The notes under the pieces: model-generated | Seen by the model: only the letters and a program-made list of their open reading frames with translations | The model's database searches: none | What the model was told of the DNA's origin: nothing | From: Neoceratodus forsteri | Taxonomy: Eukaryota; Chordata; Ceratodontiformes; Ceratodontidae | Reading direction: 5' to 3' | DNA: 64,000 nt | Assembly: GCA_016271365.2 (NCBI GenBank) | Contig: CM057456.1 | Span: 160,754,501-160,818,500, forward strand | Translations under genes and position numbers: made by a program | Part shown: piece after piece, positions 43,786 to 54,862 of the stretch | Layout of the letters: each line of letters opens with the position of its first letter | How positions within the stretch are numbered: the stretch's first letter is position 1

Positions 43786-45727
43786 TCACCCCAATGAACA
43801 CAGAGTTCCTGTCAGTGTTGATTGTGGTGGGGAAGAACAGACCAGCTCAGCTCTTCTGTACCATTGACAGACTTTTTCATCCAGTCTGCCTGCAGGCCAA
43901 GGGAGCATTTTCCACAGAAACATGTGAGAAATTTAGGTCATTCTTTCTTGACAGTGTGTCTTCCATTAGAACAGTGATCTCCAAGGAGGGGTTGGTTCCT
44001 GTCAGTGGGGAAGACAGCATGGCAAAGTCACTCCAATTTTTTGGACAGAGTTTCATCCAGTACTTGCACAGGAGATATCTCAAATGATACCTTCATAGCA
44101 ACCTACCTACTGTATTTTGGATCCAAGTTCTACCCAGCTGTGCGTGGACAGCCAGGAGATCTGGTCTCCTGTCTTAGCTGAGATCATTCAGTTCTCCTTG
44201 GGGAAATAACTTTTTCTCTCTCCGCACTAAAGAATGCGATGGTGATCCCCGTGCTTAAGAAACCATCACTGGATCCAGAGATTTCTTTTTAAGTATACAC
44301 CTGCCTCACATCTCCCCTTTTAGGAATGGTAACTGAGAAGGTTATTGCACTATAACTGGAGGCTCAACTGTTGCAATACAATATCTTCGAGCCCTTCCAT
44401 TCAGGCTTCAGATCTCAACTCCGCACAGATACAGCGTCGGTGAGAGCACTGAATGATGGTGAGAGAGCAAGGGGAATACTCTTATCCTTCTTCATGTTCT
44501 GTCCTCAGCATTTGATTCTGTAGGCCACAGGGCTCTGAACGATAGCCTGAGAAGTTATTAGGACTCAACAGCAAAATGATGCATTGGTTGAAGTAATTCT
44601 TTGCCAATGAATGTCACCTGATGACCAGTGGGAATTTTATTCAGGAAATTCTGTGGTTTCCTGTGGCATTCTGCAAGGTTTGATTTTGTCCCTTATGTTG
44701 TTAATGGTATATAAACTACCCCTGGGGGCAGACTGTGAGTTAGTATAATCTGGGTTTTCACTGCTATGCGGATGACAGACAGTTGTACCTCTCCTTCAAA
44801 CTGGATCAGAAGGACTCTGCAGATGGGATTGATTGATTGATGTCTGTCTGACTGGATGACTGATAGCTGCTGACTGAGCCTTAATACGGGAAAGATGTAA
44901 CTGCTGATTATACAACTAAGCTCTCAGAAGTCGGTAATACAGAGGTCTGAATCCACCCTACCATTTCTTAGTAGTACCACCCTCTAAGCCTTGGGTAGGG
45001 CAAAAAACCCGGGGGCAATGATGTACGACAAGCTGACACTGGAACACCATGTGGGATTTGTTGCTCATTGTGTTTTTTTCCCATTGAGAAATATTGCCCG
45101 GCTGAAGCCCTATCTTTTATATGACGACTGGTGGCTGCAACCCATGCCTTTGTGACTTTCGGTCTTAACTACCTTTAGGCTCTTTATCTCAGGCTTTTGG
45201 GAGGCTTGGTATATCAGCTCCAGCAGGTGTAGAACACTGCAGCAAGCCTGGTGTCAGCGATTCTGATATCACACTGGTACTGCGGGATCTGCACTGGCTG
45301 CTGGTTAGATGGTATACCACCTTTAAGATTTGCTTGATGGTATTCAAGGTCCTGCATGGATCGGATTTCAGCTTTTTAAAAGACCTCATGTCTTCATATA
45401 CCCCAGATCAACACCTACACCCTGCTGGAGAGAATCCAATAGAGGTTCCATGTGCTCACCTGAACTGTTCTGGGGATCAGACCTTTTCTGTGGCCACCCC
45501 CACAACAGTGGAACTCTTTGCCACTGCAGTTATGCCACATCTCCTTGGGGGTGGTTTTTGAAAGGGCTATAAAAACTCATCTGTTTTCCCTGGCCTTTGA
45601 ATGCATTTCTTAACTGCTATTAGATATTTGAGTGGTTGCATTTTTGTATACTGCTGTTCTTAGATTCCTGCTGTATGTTTTTCATTTGTACTCTTTGTGC
45701 AGCACTTTGAGCCTTGGAGATGAGGCC
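43786..45727 (+). mobile_element. L2 LINE, RT to 3' end
   Basis: A second, sense L2. It opens in the linker (VGKNRPAQLFCTIDRLFHPV, ETCEKFRSFFLDSV), closely parallel to the antisense copy at 7.5 kb (AGKNRLASLIHTVDRLCKPL). It continues with NAMVIPVLKKPSLDP, FEPFHSGFRSQLRTDTASVR, CYADDRQLYLSF near 44,770 (catalytic box), VLRDLHWLLV near 45,275, IKTHLFSLAFE-like residues, and the L2 3' UTR GTGCAGCACTTTGAGCCTTG followed by GAGATGAGGCCTAT. Heavily mutated. The 3' end runs into the microsatellite at 45,728. Confidence 0.85.
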
Positions 45728-45782
45728 TATGATATGATATGATATATGATATGATATATGATATGGTACGATACGATAAGTA
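45728..45782. repeat. ATGAT-type microsatellite (L2 3' tail)
   Basis: Interrupted GATAT/ATGAT repeats directly after the L2 3' UTR, turning into ACGATACGATA. L2 elements characteristically end in short tandem repeats, so this probably grew from the L2 tail. Confidence 0.85.
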
Positions 45783-46790
45783 TCGAGTGCCCTATTATTC
45801 ATGGTATAAGGAAATATTTGTTATTTGTAAAGCCTCATTTCTTACATTATCTTAGAAGGGGCTGAAACACAAAAGCAGCAAACAGGAGCCAACAAACATA
45901 CACATAAATAATCTACACTTTGGACAAGGCTAAAAATTTATTTTCTCAAATATCTGAAACCCAAGTCTCCCTGGTTATTGAGCAAAGCATCGATTAATAT
46001 AGAACCTAGGAATAAAATATGATAGTTTGCTGACACTACATTGCACAGCTTGCTAAGAAACTATCTTGAAGGTCAACCTTTACCGTAACAGTTTGAAAGA
46101 TACACCACAATTAGTAGCCTTGCCATCTGAGCACATATTGTATAAGTATATTTTATAGTTAGATTTTAATATGTATTTTCAATTCCCCACAAGAAAGGGC
46201 ACACAGCTATTCTCATCTCTCCCGGGTCTTGTTTGCTTCATCTAAGCCTAGGAGCACTACATGCTGTTTTTACACTGAGACTACTAGTGCTTGATTGGCA
46301 CTAACCAGTCATATGACTCACTCCACCACAGAGATGGTACTGCAAGTGGCCCCTGACACCCGCCTCTCAACAGCTACAGATCCCTCCTTGTCTCATGACC
46401 TCCCTTCACTCCTTTCTCAGCAACACAGTAGTTGCACAATTTTCAAAAGCAAAATACAGTTAGGGTACACAGCCCTCTTCATTGCTTCTCTCCGTCTGAG
46501 CACCAAAGCAATATGAGCTCCATCTGCACTGAGAGCACCTGACTGGTGCTAGCAAGTGATGTGACTCAGCCCCTAACAAAGAGGCAGGGCTTGACCAATC
46601 CCATAGCCCGACATCCCAGACTACCAGGAAAATGTCAAGGACAAGCAGTTTGCTGGCAGCTTACTTTGTGCCAGTTGTCCCCAGGCTAGCACCGTTTTTC
46701 ATTACCAGAATGCAGTACAGTCCTCCACCAGTAGGCTGCTCCTCACTCCAGGCAGTTCGTTTGGCTACCCCTGTCCCATCTCCCTAGTGC
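45783..46790. other. No recognised gene
   Basis: Spacer. It contains two similar short stretches (ACTAGTGCTTGATTGGCACTA near 46,285 and CACCTGACTGGTGCTAGCAA near 46,537, each followed by a TGACTCA/TGACTCAGC motif and a CCC(A/C) run), which may be a local duplication of about 250 bp. No coding evidence. Confidence 0.4.
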
Positions 46791-46881
46791 TCCCGAGTCC
46801 CAGCGGTCATCTGACCTGCTGACTGAATGACGCTCATGTGATCGCGGTTGTGGAGCGGGTAAGAGCGCGATCACCTATTTC
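46791..46881 (+). promoter_or_regulatory. Possible CpG-rich promoter / 5' UTR of the putative host gene
   Basis: CpG density rises sharply between about 46,800 and 47,060 against CpG-poor flanks. Just before the ATG at 46,882 lies a 9-bp inverted repeat, GTGATCGCG (46,838-46,846) and CGCGATCAC (46,866-46,874). The CATGTGA E-box-like sequence overlaps its left arm and TGACG is nearby. An in-frame TGA at 46,828 precedes the ATG, which fits a 5' UTR. No TATA box is seen. Inference only. Confidence 0.35.
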
Positions 46882-46974
46882 ATGGGAGCGAGCGGCGTCT
46901 GTGAGGGATCAGACTTCCAGGAGGCAGTCCTCAAGTGGCAGACCTGCAGAGTCGATGCGGAAACAAGCTTCAAG
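46882..46974 (+). CDS. Putative first coding exon of an unidentified host gene
   Basis: ATG (in-frame stop upstream at 46,828) opens 31 codons without a stop: MGASGVCEGSDF..., then QEAVLKWQTCRVDAETSFK. The segment ends at AAG followed by GTAGGG, a good splice donor, in phase 0. It sits in the only CpG-rich patch of the area and is not part of any repeat I recognise. Codon use is mixed and protein-like, with no low complexity. The Kozak context is weak at -3 (T) but has G at +4. Against it: the segment is short, and the next exon-like segment at 51,008 needs a phase-2 partner. I do not recognise the protein. Confidence 0.45.
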
Positions 46975-47934
46975 GTAGGGGAAGCCCACTGGCCATGGCG
47001 GTGATTTCCTGGGCATAGGGTGAGACGGAGACATCTCGCGCTCTGTCCCTCATTTACTGTCTGGCTTTCACAGTGAAGGGATGTCTCTTCAGTTGTGTCA
47101 TTGCAGCTGTCTTGTTGAGTGCAGGACCGGGAGACCGCTGCATTTAAAACTATTACTGCTGTAGTTTGTTGCAGCTGCAGCACTTGAATTTGAAGGAGGG
47201 AGACAGATGGGAGGGAGAGGGTGAAGAGAGAAAAGGGCGGGATCTGCGTGGTAACTGTCTGCAGAAGACCAGAGGCAGCAGAGTGGAGAATTCCAGCTGC
47301 AGTACATCAAGGGCTGAATATCCATGTTTTCCCAAACTAGAATGCTAAAACAGTGCATTCTTGGCAATCAGACAAATCTGGGGAAAAAAATGACTGACCG
47401 TACATGTGCACTACTAACTACATGCATAGTACAGCCAGTGACTCAGTGAGTGTACTAGTCTGTGTGTAAGCAGGCAGCAGGTTGGCTGGGGGCTTTTATT
47501 TTTGTGATCCTGATTCCTAATAAACTCCTGCCTAACTAAAAACTAAGTTCCAACTTCCTAACAGAACAGGGCAGCAGAACTGAACAACAAAACAAAACCA
47601 GCACTGTCTAACAATAACTAATGACTGGACGACTTGCCTTGGACAAGTATATTATATATAAAATACTACTGCTGCGAAGGAGTAAGCAAGAGAGACGTTG
47701 CTAACTATTACAGACTAGAGACATTACCGAAAAGTGGACCCTGCTCCCCTCCCTGACCAGTGACCCACCTGACCACTGAGAAAATCAGAAAAAGTAATTC
47801 AATTGATTAAAGAAAGTTAAAAAAATATATATAAGAAAAAGCTAAAAAAAAATATTCTAAAGAAAATTAAATAGGAGCATTAGGAGGAGATGATTAACTC
47901 TGTGTGGGCTGTGCTGTGGAGAGAGGTGTCGTGT
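46975..47934. other. Putative first intron, proximal part
   Basis: GC-rich at first, then AT-rich. A GA-rich tract lies at 47,195-47,250. No exon with good splice sites was found. Confidence 0.35.
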
Positions 47935-48450
47935 CCCATCCTAAAAGGGTTAGAGGTCAGACAGGAACTTGGGACAACTGAGGACTTATTAGAAATAAAC
48001 TAAAAACTGACAAAAACAGTTTTTGCGCTACAGAAAAATAAATAAGCAGCCTTTTGGTGGAGGTGTGAGTGGCTGAGACCTTAACCTGCCCTGAGAGGGT
48101 AGAGGAACTTGGGGAACAACTGCGGACCTACTAAAAATAAACTAAAGGGGAAAAAACATATTTTGTGCTATGGAAAAAAATAATCCCTTTGGTGGAGATA
48201 TGTGTGCGGCCGTGAGACCTTAACCTGCCCTAAGAGGGTAGAGGAACTTGGGGAACAACTGCGGACTTACTAGAACTAAAGGGAAAAACATTTTTGTGCT
48301 ACACAGCTACAAAAATAAAACCTCTTCTTTGGTACTGGTAGGGGTGGGTGTGTGTGTGTGTGTGTGTGTGACCTAACCTGCCGAGAGAGAGAGTATAGGA
48401 ACTTGGAGAAGTGAACAACTGCAGACTCTCGGAGCTAGTAGATTGCTTCT
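47935..48450. repeat. About 140-bp tandem repeat, 3.5 units
   Basis: GGAACTTGGGGAACAACTGC and variants lie near 47,965, 48,105, 48,244 and 48,399, giving spacings of 140, 139 and 155. Units also share ACCTTAACCTGCCC, GAGAGGGTAGAG and TTTTGTGCTA. The last unit has expanded by a (TG)n run at 48,349-48,370. Non-coding. Confidence 0.85.
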
Positions 48451-49500
48451 GCTCCCTCCCTCCTACTCCCATCTGCTCTGTCCTTGTCCTGCCCAGGTCC
48501 TCTTGTAGTGCTGTAAGGTGCAAGCACTAAGCACAGCAGCTTAAGGTAAAAAATGACACAACACACACAAAATAAGATAAGATAACATTTTTATTGAGTA
48601 CAGTATTTCAATATTTTCATAACTGCATAGAATTAAAACAAAATTCACAGAAATAAGCCAAAGCAAACTATTTTATTTTCCGTAATAAATTCATTTATGT
48701 TTTCTGTATTTTTTATACTTTCTAGTAAAAATGCACCATTTTATACCTGGACTACCAACTCAAGCACTGGAACAACTACTTTTTGACAAGCCACTTGTCC
48801 ATGGACAAGTATATAATTTTAAAATGTGTCAAGCCGTGCAAAGAGGTCACCTGCACTCTCCGTCCGCAGCACCCAAACACCACAACACTTCAACATACAT
48901 AAACCCTAGAACGTTCCAGCGAGGCACTCTGTCACATGTGGCAGCACAGTGCTGCTGGCCCACCACATACCATTTCTAAAACATTGTGAAGGCGAAGACC
49001 TTTTCTAATGTAAAAGGTATCATCAGTTCTGGCAAAGCCTCGTCAGCCTATTAACACAAGGATTTGAATACCCATGATGCCCTGCTCTGGTACTGAGGCT
49101 TGAGAGCATGTATATGGCTTGGAGAGATGCACAAATAAAGGAATCTGAACAGTTCTTCTCTCTGAACATCCTATTTCTGATCCCTAGCAAACTGCCTCTC
49201 CAGAATGCTCTCTCCAAATGTTTTAAATAGATATAAAATGAGAAGGAAAATACTGCGACCGGACTGGTCAGGTGTCCCTCCAGCCATACATTTATAAAGC
49301 AACAACTCTGAGGGTGGCACTTTTCTGGCAAGTTGGACACAGTGCATTCCACTATCAATGCCTCCTGGAAACCTTTTAAAAAAAAAGCATTTGTCAATGC
49401 CGAATGTTGTCTCGCTGGCATTGGCATTGGTAGTGCAGGAGTTAGAGATGCCTAATAGGAATGGCAGTGAAGTACTGAACTGATGCTAACCTCACCCCCA
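48451..49500. other. No recognised gene; part of a dispersed repeat near 49,030
   Basis: AT-rich. The segment TACTGAGGCTTGAGAGCATG with ATATGGCTTGGAGAGA (around 49,095-49,130) has a diverged counterpart at 53,540-53,580 (TAATGAGGCTTGGGAATATG and AATGGCTTGGAGACTT), so an unnamed interspersed repeat is present at both places. Confidence 0.4.
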
Positions 49501-50990
49501 CCCTGCAGAGACACATTTTCAACAAAGGCATTTTGGGATCTCCCCTCATGAACAGTGGCACTGTGATTTTGTTAATCTGTCCAAAAAGGTGATTTCCCCA
49601 GCGACCACACCACTCTCCGCCACAGGTGCAAAAATACATTTTGGGCAGGATGTGAAAAATGACAGCTGTACTGTTCATAAGGAGGTGTGAAATAATGCCA
49701 GTGCTGAAAATCTGGCATGAAAATATTGTAAATTTGCGAAGTTACAAGGGTGCGTGGAAACTGCCCAACGCATGCTTGTAACATAGTCATTTTATGGACT
49801 TTCATCACCAGATTTTCAACATTGGCGTTTTAGGACCTCTGCTTATGAACAGTGTCAATGCCATTTTCTTAATCTGTCCCTAAAACTGATTTCCCACAGC
49901 GACCATGCTATTTTGCGCTGTATATGTAAAATTACAGCTGTACTGTTCATAAGGAGGTGTGGAAAAATGCTACTGTTGAAAATCTGGAGTGAAAATATTA
50001 CAGATTCACGAAGTTTTGAGCGTGCGTGGATACTGCACAATGTACATCTATAAAACAGTCATTTTTTTGATTTTTTCACCAAATTTGCAACATAGACTTT
50101 TTGAGAGCCCACCTCATGAACAGTGACACTGTCATTTTGTTAATCAGTCCTGAAAGGTGATTCCCCGCAGTGACTGCGAAATCACCTTTCAGGACTGAAT
50201 TCATCAGGAGGGATCCCAATAACCCCATGTTGAAAATTTGTTGCCAAAATTCCCAAAAATGCCTGAGATATGCACCATTGTGTGCCACAGATGTGAAAAC
50301 ATATTATGGGCAGGATGTGAAAAATGGCAGCTGTACTGTTCATAAGGTGGTATGGAAAAATGGCAGTGTTGAAAATCTGGCATTGAAATACTGCAAATTT
50401 GCGAAGTTACAAGGGTGCGTGGAAACTGTGCAACGCATTCTTGTAACACAGTCATTTTAAAGACATTCATCACCAAATTTTCAATATAGGCATTTTAGGA
50501 CCTCTGCTCATGAACAGTGTCAGTCATTTTCTTACTCTCTCCCTAAAACTTATCTCCCACAGCGACCGTGCTATTCTGCGCCGGAACTGCAAAAACATAT
50601 TTTGGCCAGGATATGTAAAATGACAGCTGTACTGTTCATAAGAAGGTGTGGAAAAATGGCAATGTTGAAAATCTGGAGTGAAAATATTATAAATTCACGA
50701 AGTTACGAGCGTGCGTGGAAACTGCGCAATGCACGCTCATAAAACAGTCATTTTCACCAAATTTACCAACATAGGCTTTTGAAAGCCCATCTCATGAACA
50801 GTGGCACTGTTGTTTTGATCATCAGTCTCAAGGTGATTCCACGAGTGATCATGCAAATCACCTTTCAGGACTGAATAACGCCATGACAGTGACTGAATTC
50901 ATGAGGAGCGGTCCCAAAACCCCATGTTGAAAATTTGGTGCCAAAATTCCCAAAAATGCCTGAGATATGCACCAAAGTTGAAAAACCCTA
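49500..50990. repeat. Satellite-like array of about 280-bp monomers with inverted modules
   Basis: TGTTCATAAGGAGGTGTG or close variants occur near 49,671, 49,945, 50,337 and 50,633, each within a similar monomer (CATGAACAGTG..., GCAGGATGTGAAAAATG, GTTGAAAATCTGG, GCGTGCGTGGAAACTG). Two monomer types alternate, so the array has a dimeric order. A module of about 100 bp (GAATTCATCAGGAGGGATCC... to GAGATATGCACC) interrupts the third monomer and is repeated at 50,888-50,982. It is itself an inverted version of the monomer junction. A perfect 19-bp stem occurs at 50,144-50,162/50,180-50,198. Minus-strand ORFs here are periodic artefacts. Confidence 0.8.
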
Positions 50991-51007
50991 TTTATGCCAT
51001 TATACAG

Positions 51008-51092
51008 CTTACTGGCATTTCTTGATTCAGTGTCGGCTCTGAAGAGTGCAGATGTGTTCCCGTCCACCAAGATCGTCGCACGGGCTCTGAAT
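51008..51092 (+). CDS. Putative internal exon of the unidentified host gene
   Basis: Bounded by TTATACAG on the left (alternative acceptor TTGATTCAG ending at 51,030) and GTAAGTATGG on the right, an almost ideal donor. One frame is open throughout and reads LLAFLDSVSALKSADVFP followed by STKIVARALN, a balanced sequence with no repeat homology. The exon ends in phase 0, matching the phase-0 start of the exon-like segment at 54,863. Its left side needs two bases from the previous exon, which the 46,882 exon does not supply, so an exon may lie between them or the first exon is unrelated. Function not recognised. Confidence 0.5.
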
Positions 51093-51239
51093 GTAAGTAT
51101 GGGGTGAGGGGGTGGGGAGGCAGGGCACGAGAGGGTGGGCGGGTTGGGGAGGGGCAGGAGAAACCACGAGGGACCGTTTTCTTCTTTTACAGGGCAAAAA
51201 AAAAAAGACAACAAGGGATGGTTTTCTTTTTTTGCAGGT

Positions 51240-51640
51240 GTTTGTTTGGTGCTCCCAGTGTACCACCTGCATTACGGGAAGGGGGCCGCAGCCAATGGGG
51301 ATTGGGCCATCTGCGCAGAAACGGGTGGGGGGTGCGCATGATGCCGAGGGGGATTGTGCACCTCTCGGCACAAAGCACAAATTGGGTGTTGGGAACATTA
51401 TGCCAACGGGGAGTGAGCTCTGCCTGCAAATTGAACTGGTAGGTGGACTGAAGCGACAGGAATGGGCCCCCGTCGCAAAAAGACTGTTTTGGGGTGCATG
51501 ATGCCTTATGGGATTGGGCACCCTGCACACAACTAGAATGCGGGGCTATTATGCCGATGGGGAGGGCTCCCATTGGCAAATGAAGTGAGTCGGGCATGCC
51601 GACAGGGGATTGGGCACCCTGAAGTCGGCACTCTGTGTGT
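51240..51640. repeat. Degenerate G-rich minisatellite
   Basis: Repeating theme (GGGGATTGGGCACC, GCATGATGCCG/TTATGCCGATGGGGA) at irregular 60-90 bp spacing, for example near 51,296, 51,350, 51,400, 51,510, 51,550 and 51,608. It gives long accidental ORFs on both strands, none of them a gene. It begins about 150 bp after the putative exon at 51,092. Confidence 0.6.
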
Positions 51641-52812
51641 GGCAGCAGTCAGTGCTGCTGTTTATTGAACTGCTTCACCAGGAAAGGCCCGTCGGGAGGC
51701 GTGTTACTGTGCCGCTGCGTGGCGAGCTTGGCTGTCATTGTAGCAGCACTTTTCTCAGATCTGGTGACCGCTTTATGTATTGCTGGTGTCAGCGCCTGCA
51801 TGCTGGCTTATTAGGTAATGAGGGACACACCTACTGATGCATGCTCTGCATTCACCCACAGTGACCGCACCTCCAAATCTGCTACTACTGCAATATGCTG
51901 GCTGGCTCACAAGTGCGAGCCAACATAAAAAGCATTTGTAGCAGCCATGTTACTAAAGTAAAACCATCAGCCACTTCTTACTTGTCATTACTTAAAATAT
52001 ACAAATATATGCGGTTATAACCACTGAAACCCACTCCACCACATCTATTTAAAACATACAGTCCAGAACCCTTCCTCTGAGCTTTTATAACAAGTTGTCT
52101 TACTTTTACACCCAAGGCCTCTGAAGCTACGTTCCTCCCCACACACACACTTTAATCTGGCTGAGAGTTACATGCTGTTGGGCAGTCACTCCGCTCTCAC
52201 CCCCACTGCCACCCACTCCTGCTACAATAAATCCACAAGTGTCCTGCTGACATATATCAGAGCAAGCCATACTATACCAGTAAATATTTTGTAATTTCCA
52301 TTTGATGATGCGTAAGTATCTCTTTCACAAAAAAAAAAAAACACATAATTGATAGTATGCCACTCACACACACACACGATAACTTACTATGCCACCTGCG
52401 ACTTTCAAGACACAGACTCACTCCTCCCAGGACCTTTAGTTCCACTTCTCCAGGTGAAAAAATAACTTATTTACCCTAAGGACACAAATAATGTGACAGT
52501 GGGGAGGAGTGAGGGAAACATACGGTTAAAAGGTAAAACAACAGATAAAAGTGCCCTGTAGTGGTACTCACAGCTCACTGCAGTGTAACCGCAGCACAGC
52601 ACTACTACACTTTAAATGAACTACTTTCTCTCACGTTGGGGTGTGGAGTGTTGTCTGATAAATGCACCTCCCAGGTGCTGGAGGTACTCAGTGCAAGTGC
52701 TTCATGCCTCACTATGCACCTGGAGCTTGCGTTTTCCAGACAACAACCTACACCCTATCGTGTCTTACTGCTTACATAGCACTGAGGTTCTGACATCATG
52801 CCTGGTTCAGAC
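51641..52812. other. Putative intron sequence, no recognised gene
   Basis: Unremarkable apart from a poly(A) run at 52,328-52,342 and a short (AC)n near 52,365. No exon-like segment with both splice sites. Confidence 0.4.
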
Positions 52813-52815
52813 TAT

Positions 52816-53385
52816 GGCCCTGTACACACTGGGACCGATTAGAAAACGTTATTAAAAACATTTTATAAACTGGTCCATAGTATGGTTGTCGGAGAATCCA
52901 CATGTATTCTGACAACTGTGCTACTTGGAGCTGGTTCCCAGGCATGACTGCAGCACCAACTCAAGGCATTATGGGTGCCGCTTGGTGCTGCAGTGCATGA
53001 CGGGATACCCATGAACGGGCACTGAAACCAATCAGGATACAAAATACATTGCCAGTGCCAGGGATTCTTCCTCTGCTTGGTGGTGCCAGTAACTATTTTC
53101 TTTTTAATTCTGAAGCTTATAAAACAGCTTTTCTTGTACGACAGGTTGCCTTAGCCCGTGTTACAGCACGGTTTGCGTACAAATTGCTGTTAACATGGAT
53201 TAAGGCAACCGTGTTTAGCTAAAACCATGCCAAAGACCACCTCTCTACCAGGGCCTTAGCACGGTTTTAGAGCATGGTTGTAACAGTTTTAACAGTGTTA
53301 TAGTGTGGACGCAAACCGTGTTCTGGGATCTTAAAATGGTTTAAGGCACTTAAACTGTTTAAAGCTCCCTACTGTATTCAGGGCC
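52816..53385. mobile_element. MITE with GGCCCTG inverted ends and TAT duplication
   Basis: Starts GGCCCTGTACACACTGGG and ends TACTGTATTCAGGGCC. The ends are imperfect inverses (GGCCCTGTACACA against GGCCCTGAATACA). TAT flanks both sides (52,813-52,815; 53,386-53,388). The right third is full of inverted copies of an ACCGTGCTAAGGC-type motif (53,140-53,340: TTAGCACGGTTTTAGAGCATGG, AACCGTGTTT, GCAAACCGTG). The length of 570 bp, lack of coding and 3-bp duplication suggest a PIF/Harbinger-like MITE, but that class is a guess. Confidence 0.65.
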
Positions 53386-53689
53386 TATGACTGCAGTACA
53401 CTGAAGAGTCCAAAAGTGGATAAAACCTGTGTCTGTGCTTCCTCATTCTCAGCATGTACTCGATCAGACGTAGAAGGCTGTTTACGAAGTAATGTTGCAC
53501 TGGCAAAGTCTTGGGACTGCATACCCATTATGCCATGCTGTGGTAATGAGGCTTGGGAATATGTGAATGGCTTGGAGACTTTCACAAAAAACAAACTGGA
53601 TATTTTTGGTCTACTAGCATCCTTAAACATATCCCATATACTGCATGTTGATTTCTCTCAACGTGTAACCTCAGTTTGAAAGGCTGCTA

Positions 53690-54485
53690 ATTCCAGACTT
53701 GGGCTTTCATACACGGGCTAGTTATAATCTCTCCCTTAAAGCTCAAACTGCCATAGCATGTGGCATTCTACTCCCTAAACTTCTATATGGGGTATCTGTT
53801 TTCTCTTCGGCCTGAAAAAATACTTCAGAAATTGGGCTGTGACTTACAATATCGGTGGCTTCTTCCTGGCCACCAACTGACATATACACCACTGTACAAT
53901 GTATTTGAAACTTGGATAGCTCCCTTCATTTGCCCTATGACAACTCACCCTGGGAGGTGTTATTTACAGTATTGTTCAGAAAAAGTCTCCCTTGCCTCTT
54001 GCCTTCCTTCTCACGCCCTACAGAAATCTATATCATCATAATATCATTAGATCTTGGCCTTTTGTCCATACCTAAGACTGAAACTAAATTAGGTGAAATT
54101 GCCTTCTCTGCTGCTGCTCCCAAACTATGGAATTCCACCTTGGCAATGATCAGTGTCTTTTACTCCAGGCCTTCGTAATTACTGTGAATCCTATGTGCAC
54201 AAGTTAGCTGTGTGCTCCTGTTTCCAGTGGTCAATTATTATACGGACCCCTCCAATCTTGTGCTGAATACTTAGGTTTACCTGTCAAGCAGTACAGTATG
54301 TGTGCATTTTGTAATCCATAATAATGTTTCACATTGTGCTGTACTTTGTATCTTTGACTGTAATGAATGCACAGTACTTGTCATTGTCTTTTGTTTTACT
54401 GCTTGACTCTGTTGTAATCTCCCACATCATGCCTGAAAACAGGTAAGTTTTTGTCTAGTGCACCTACCTGGTTAAATAAAAACGA
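53690..54485 (+). mobile_element. LINE 3' fragment (CR1/Rex1-like)
   Basis: Encodes the end of an ORF2: LGFHTRASYNLSLKAQTAIA then CGILLPKLLYGV, and, after a gap, KTETKLGEIAFSAAAPKLWN (the FSxxAPxLWNSLP closing motif). A 3' UTR follows, ending TGCACCTACCTGGTTAAATA then AAAACGAAG. It is 5'-truncated. The ACCTGGTTAAATAAA end resembles that of the 19-kb LINE family. Confidence 0.7.
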
Positions 54486-54862
54486 AGTAAATTCCCTGCA
54501 AACTTCCGCTCCAGTATGCTCCCTCCGAGTGTTTCCTTTCAAGTCTAACATGATTGGTGTTAAGACGGGCAAAGGGACCAGAAAGCTTTGCAGTGAACTT
54601 GGGTCTGCAGCAGTCCTTTTACACTTACAATTAGATGCTTTCTAGTGAGCATTTTTAAACCGCACAGTTTCAAAGAGCACTGCTGGCTGAGTTTTGGTAA
54701 AGGTGGTACTGTACAGTGCACTGTGGCAATTCATTTCAGCTAACATGAACTGTTGTTTAGCCACTAAAGTGTAATCAACACATCCCTCTATGAAGTAAAA
54801 TTGGGACATCTGTTTTTCAGAAATTGTAGTAATGAAATTTGATTAAAAAACTGTTATTTAAG
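54486..54862. other. Putative intron sequence
   Basis: No gene or element recognised. A strong-looking acceptor (CATCTGTTTTTCAG near 54,822) has stops in all frames after it, so the exon boundary is placed further on. Confidence 0.4.

Noticed and set aside
49572..50476. Similar minus-strand ORFs (FPRTLVTSQI...) as a repeated protein family
   Set aside because: Their similarity follows from the tandem DNA repeat, and the frames break between units.
51027..51597. Long overlapping ORFs of up to 167 codons on both strands
   Set aside because: Produced by the GC-rich degenerate minisatellite; periodic, low-complexity and contradictory in frame.
54822..54862. Use of the stronger acceptor TTTTTCAG as the start of the third exon
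   Set aside because: All three frames meet a stop codon within 40 bases, before the open segment at 54,863.
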